From assembly GCA_029881435.1 (NCBI GenBank), contig JAOUMR010000032.1:1-33278 (forward strand): a DNA stretch of 33,278 nt, in the 5' to 3' direction. Within the stretch, counting starts at the first letter, position 1. Each line of letters begins with the position of its first letter. A model generated the notes under the pieces. The model searched no databases, was not told where the DNA came from, and saw nothing but the letters and a program-made list of their open reading frames with translations. Position numbers and translations under genes: made by a program. Below are positions 30,339-33,278 of this stretch, piece after piece. The DNA is from Nitrospira sp. GTDB lineage: Bacteria > Nitrospirota > Nitrospiria > Nitrospirales > Nitrospiraceae.

Positions 30339-32342
30339 TTATCGGACGGACCATGATCGCACAGGTCCAACCATAACAGGTACAACATCGCTCACATCAA
30401 CACAGCATCGATACACCTTTCTGGCCTGCACAAATACTTGCTTGGGGTTAAAGCATGTCAGTTTCACATCCCAGCAATCGGAGCCTGGCCGGCCGATCGG
30501 ACTCCGTTCCACTTCAATGCTGTCAAGCTCCATGTCCTCCTTCATCGCGGCTTTAAAAACCTCCATCACTTGATAGGCATTCGTGGCCGCATAGTTCACC
30601 GCCCGGTGCTGTGGCGTCACACCGAGATTCCGGAGCTCCTCATACACGCGGCGGAGAAAGTTGGTGATGGCTTGTGCTTTCACGCCGTATTCATCTTTCT
30701 CCTTTTGCGGCGTTTTATCTTGAGGAGGAGTCCCACAAATGGTGTGCACGAGCGCCGAGGTATTCCAACTATACATCCCACGCAAAACCGGCAAAATGAT
30801 CGGCACGACCTGCCCGGTATATAGCCTCGCACTTCCAGCGATATACCCTGGAATGGAGACGCGCTCGACTTCACCCTTGGCCTGATCGCCAAGAAATTCA
30901 CACAGCCGTTGACAGATCTGGCTTGCAAATCCTCCCTGAGCTTGGATGGCATAGATGGGCGTAGCATCCAAACTGAGGGTCCAAAGAACTGCTGCTGCGT
31001 CCCAGTAGTTGTCCCTCAGATAGTCCAGAAACTGGACAGGGTCATGGGGATTGGCCGGCTGCTTCATATGCTGCATGATGGAGTCACGGCGCGCTTCGGT
31101 TCCAAAGTCATAACCCAGCTGCCCAAGAGCGAACACAAGTTGCTTGGGAGCGGTGCCGCCACATTCGCATGCGGCAGCTTGAATGTGGCTGGGACTCACA
31201 GCCCCCTGCGCCGCGAGGACTTCTTTCCTTGGCGCACTCATGCTGCTTCCTGATGGCTGTGTTTCCATCGCAGGGTCTGTGGTCCCACCGTCGAAAGACG
31301 CTGCCTGCACGTGTGCTGGCGGCGGCTGGGATGCGGGGGCTTTCAACGCAGAACGTGCGTCATCCTCAACCAGGGTGTTTCCGTTTTCTCTTGCTTCATT
31401 GGATTCGGTCATAGCATGTATTCCTCCTGTTATGTGCAACATCGCCCCGTTCACATGAAGACGCCCAGCTAGGAGTCGCCGACAATTAGATACTGGCTGC
31501 TCATCACATCCTATGGCGCTCGTCAAGATTGCCGCACGTACAGCAGAGGCGTCAGGTTCTTGTCCAAGCTTGAGCTGAAGACTCAACAGAAGCGCCGCGA
31601 CGCCGGAGACGACAGGTGTCGCATAGCTGGTGCCACTATTCGTCATAGTGCTGTCGTCAGGTCCGGCTCCTACAATGTTTTCCCCAAGGGCCAAGACACC
31701 TTGGGTTTGATAGTGTGTGCCCCAGTTACTGAAGCCCATCGGCTGGCCCTGAGCATTCATCGCCCCAACTGCCAATACCGATGGCAACGCACCTGGAATA
31801 TGCAGGCACTCGCAACCTTCGTTCCCCGCTGCGGCCACGATGAGAACGCCACGGTTCGCACAATCCTTGATCGCATCAGCGAGTAGAGGGTGAGCCGTGC
31901 CGGAGGGGGTAAGCTCACCACCGCTGATGTTGACAATATGCGCGCCCGCTTGAACAGCTTGACCAATCGCTCGTGCCAGGTCGACCTGTGAACAAGGAGC
32001 AATAGAGCCGGCATCCCCATCTTTGAAAACCGGAATAACCAAGCCCCGGCAATGAGACGCGATACCCTTAATCGGGCTATCATGCTGTCCAAAGATGACA
32101 CTGGCGATATGGGTACCGTGCTGTGAGGCTGGGCCATGATCTGCTTCTCCCGAAACAAGCGTCTCAATTCGAGTAAGATCAGCGCGAGCAAGGCTCGTAT
32201 GCGACTCGTCAACTGGGCCATCGAGAATCGCAATGCAAATTCTGGAATCACCTAACGTCTCACTCCAGAGTTCTTGGAGTCCGGGAATTTCTCCGTTCGC
32301 GATTGATGACCGCTGAACAGGCTTGCTCACAACTGACTGCAC
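30339..32342 (-). CDS. Subtilisin (S8) protease of the PatA/PatG cyanobactin-maturation type
   Basis: A 667-aa protein from GTG 32342 (GAGGAG nine bases upstream), without signal peptide, so cytoplasmic. The subtilase domain (about 20-300) has the full triad: Asp41 (AILDGPVD), His75 (QHGTHIAS), Ser239 (NSGTSYATP), with oxyanion Asn174 (AAGNEG). A linker carries two related motifs, HVQAASFDGG (344-) and HIQAAACECGG (386-). The C-terminal 270 residues begin PKQLVFALGQLGYDFGTEARRD, a signature of PatA/PatG-family proteins. In cyanobactin pathways PatA cuts the leader and PatG cleaves and macrocyclises the core. No YcaO-type heterocyclase or oxidase is visible here. The gene overlaps the preceding receiver fragment and is followed by the candidate precursor. 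Confidence 0.8.
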   Translation of the reverse strand: MQSVVSKPVQRSSIANGEIPGLQELWSETLGDSRICIAILDGPVDESHTSLARADLTRIETLVSGEADHGPASQHGTHIASVIFGQHDSPIKGIASHCRGLVIPVFKDGDAGSIAPCSQVDLARAIGQAVQAGAHIVNISGGELTPSGTAHPLLADAIKDCANRGVLIVAAAGNEGCECLHIPGALPSVLAVGAMNAQGQPMGFSNWGTHYQTQGVLALGENIVGAGPDDSTMTNSGTSYATPVVSGVAALLLSLQLKLGQEPDASAVRAAILTSAIGCDEQPVSNCRRLLAGRLHVNGAMLHITGGIHAMTESNEARENGNTLVEDDARSALKAPASQPPPAHVQAASFDGGTTDPAMETQPSGSSMSAPRKEVLAAQGAVSPSHIQAAACECGGTAPKQLVFALGQLGYDFGTEARRDSIMQHMKQPANPHDPVQFLDYLRDNYWDAAAVLWTLSLDATPIYAIQAQGGFASQICQRLCEFLGDQAKGEVERVSIPGYIAGSARLYTGQVVPIILPVLRGMYSWNTSALVHTICGTPPQDKTPQKEKDEYGVKAQAITNFLRRVYEELRNLGVTPQHRAVNYAATNAYQVMEVFKAAMKEDMELDSIEVERSPIGRPGSDCWDVKLTCFNPKQVFVQARKVYRCCVDVSDVVPVMVGPVRSWSVR

Positions 32343-32536
32343 AGGCCAGACTCCTCACATCCCTCGTGGATACGAATGACAGCATCGGATGTCGCTCGAC
32401 TGGTCTCTTGAAGAATATGCATCGCCTCTCGACAATCGCCCACCAGCTCCAGATCCGCCTGTTCCTCCACCAGCTGTCGAACGGCGTCTGGCATCATCAG
32501 CGGCTGATTCGCGAGCAGCACCCGAATTTTGTCCAA
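32327..32536 (-). pseudogene. Truncated receiver domain of a response regulator
   Basis: A 69-aa frame from TTG 32536 starts DKIRVLLANQPLMMPDAVRQLVEEQADLELVGDC and ends ESGLCSQL. It is the first half of a NarL-type receiver; the phosphorylation Asp, later strands and HTH are missing. The acidic pair normally in the DDHP box is replaced by ANQP, so it could not bind Mg2+ even if complete. The frame stops 16 bases inside the protease gene, so the two overlap and may be translationally coupled. It may be a remnant cut when the protease cassette arrived, or a short coupling peptide. Confidence 0.65.
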
Positions 32537-32598
32537 CCAGCGCGCCTCACAACATGAGTACAGGATGTACCGTAGGCGAGAGACTGTGAGAAGCCAAT

Positions 32599-32659
32599 AG
32601 ATCCATGGATCTACTTGGATCTAGATGTCGCGAGAAAGAAGATCTAGATCTGGCAGATC
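32599..32659. promoter_or_regulatory. Cluster of GATC-centred palindromes
   Basis: Six GATC sites lie in 60 bases (32600, 32608, 32618, 32641, 32647, 32656). They form three palindromes: AGATCCATGGATCT (32599-32612), AGATCTAGATCT (32640-32651) and GATCTGGCAGATC (32647-32659). The cluster lies in the 207-base gap between the upstream regulator gene and the receiver fragment/protease operon, where a promoter is expected. It could be a multi-site operator for the adjacent LuxR-type regulator or a methylation-sensitive switch. Confidence 0.7.
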
Positions 32660-32743
32660 CAGACGGGTCAGAGGACAACGCGCGGAGGTGTACCCCAGGG
32701 GCCTGGCACGGAAGATGATGTCGGGCAGGTCTGCAGGGGGTGG

Positions 32744-33278
32744 TCAGCGAAGATGTGCGATGAGGCCGCGGTCTTTCACATATCGTACAGCCGAACGTCG
32801 GTCTTGCAAGTCGAGTTTATCGAGAATGTTATGGACGTGGTTCTTGACCGTCGAGACTTCGATGTGGAGTCGAGTCGCGATTTCCTTGTTGCTCAACCCA
32901 TCCGCTATCGACTCAAGAATTTCTCCTTCGCGACGCGTGAGACGCTTCGAATCAAGCGTCTGTGTAGAAGACGTTTGGCGAGTCAATGTCGAGAGCCGTG
33001 AAAACGCGAGGTTCGCAATTCTCGGCTGACACAGCGTTTCACCCTGCACAATCGCCTTGATATTGCGTACTAAACCTTCGACTGATGCATCGCACAACAG
33101 ATACCCGGAAGCCCCACCCGTCTCAATGCAATAGAGGATCTCGTCCTCATTTTCCGGTACGTCAATAACCAGTGTCCTCACTTCTGACGACAGAGTGCAA
33201 ATCGAGGTATCATCTTTAGGTGTGGAAATAGGAGAAAGGCGGCGTAGCCTTTTGGTTGAGCAATCAACCAACGCCTCG
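32744..33278 (-). CDS. NarL/LuxR-type response regulator, 5' end outside the window
   Basis: The visible 177 residues are the C-terminal part; the frame stays open to the window edge, so the true start lies beyond it. The rest of a receiver domain (VRTLVIDVPENEDEILYCIETGGASGYLLCDAS) lacks the conserved Lys of GYLLKDAS, which is Cys here, so it looks phosphorylation-independent. The LuxR helix-turn-helix is complete: LTRREGEILESIADGLSNKEIATRLHIEVSTVKNHVHNILDKL. It is a DNA-binding transcription factor and the obvious candidate regulator of the PatA/PatG-like operon 200 bases downstream. Confidence 0.85.
   Translation of the reverse strand, partial: EALVDCSTKRLRRLSPISTPKDDTSICTLSSEVRTLVIDVPENEDEILYCIETGGASGYLLCDASVEGLVRNIKAIVQGETLCQPRIANLAFSRLSTLTRQTSSTQTLDSKRLTRREGEILESIADGLSNKEIATRLHIEVSTVKNHVHNILDKLDLQDRRSAVRYVKDRGLIAHLR

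Overview
Organism and character. The window looks like chromosome from a Nitrospira-type bacterium (Nitrospirota). This rests on overall gene content: small PilZ-like proteins, giant secreted multicopper oxidases, cupredoxins fused to carboxypeptidase-regulatory domains, three SUMF1-type proteins, and moderate GC with frequent GTG/TTG starts. It is an inference; no marker gene settles it.

Layout. (1) 1-3540: tRNA-Ser(TGA) and tRNA-Ser(GCT) flank a patch holding an integrase scrap, a PilZ-like gene behind a 15-nt inverted repeat, an unexplained DNA/RNA fold with three-way-junction shape, a tiny zinc-ribbon gene and an IS256-family transposase whose third catalytic acid is Val. (2) 3680-8525: housekeeping genes: secreted FKBP prolyl isomerase, MFS transporter, cyclophilin, Sua5/TsaC-type threonylcarbamoyl-AMP synthase and a secreted trypsin-like/PDZ protease. 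(3) 8740-27400: an 18-kb secreted copper-protein region. A plus-strand set (SUMF1, LolA-like, SUMF1) faces a long minus-strand series (giant MCO 2, unknown secreted protein, giant MCO 1, two cupredoxin fusions, LolA-like, HEAT, SUMF1). The two MCOs (1610 and 1642 aa) each consist of three two-cupredoxin units. Type 1 copper and HxxHxH motifs occur only in unit 1, and HxH motifs of trinuclear-cluster type only in unit 2, so motif order is permuted relative to laccases. Their size and architecture recall MofA/MnxG manganese oxidases; the substrate is unknown. (4) 27400-29600: decayed accessory DNA with interlocked inverted repeats, a Uma2 nuclease remnant, an intact RelE-type toxin-antitoxin pair, and hicB with a broken hicA. 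(5) 29636-33278: a minus-strand set of an atypical LuxR/NarL-type regulator, a truncated receiver fragment, a PatA/PatG-like subtilisin protease, a small protein with 9-residue repeats and eight cysteines, and a 73-aa protein. This is the best candidate for an undescribed system: a possible RiPP-like maturation locus.

How the parts may work together. In the copper region nearly every product has a signal peptide, so it probably builds an extracytoplasmic oxidation or electron-transfer module: MCOs as oxidases, cupredoxins as electron or copper carriers, the others as assembly or scaffold proteins. In the right-hand locus the protease would process the repeat/Cys-rich peptide, and the GATC-palindrome cluster ahead of the operon could be its control region. 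Both models are inference from gene order and motifs.
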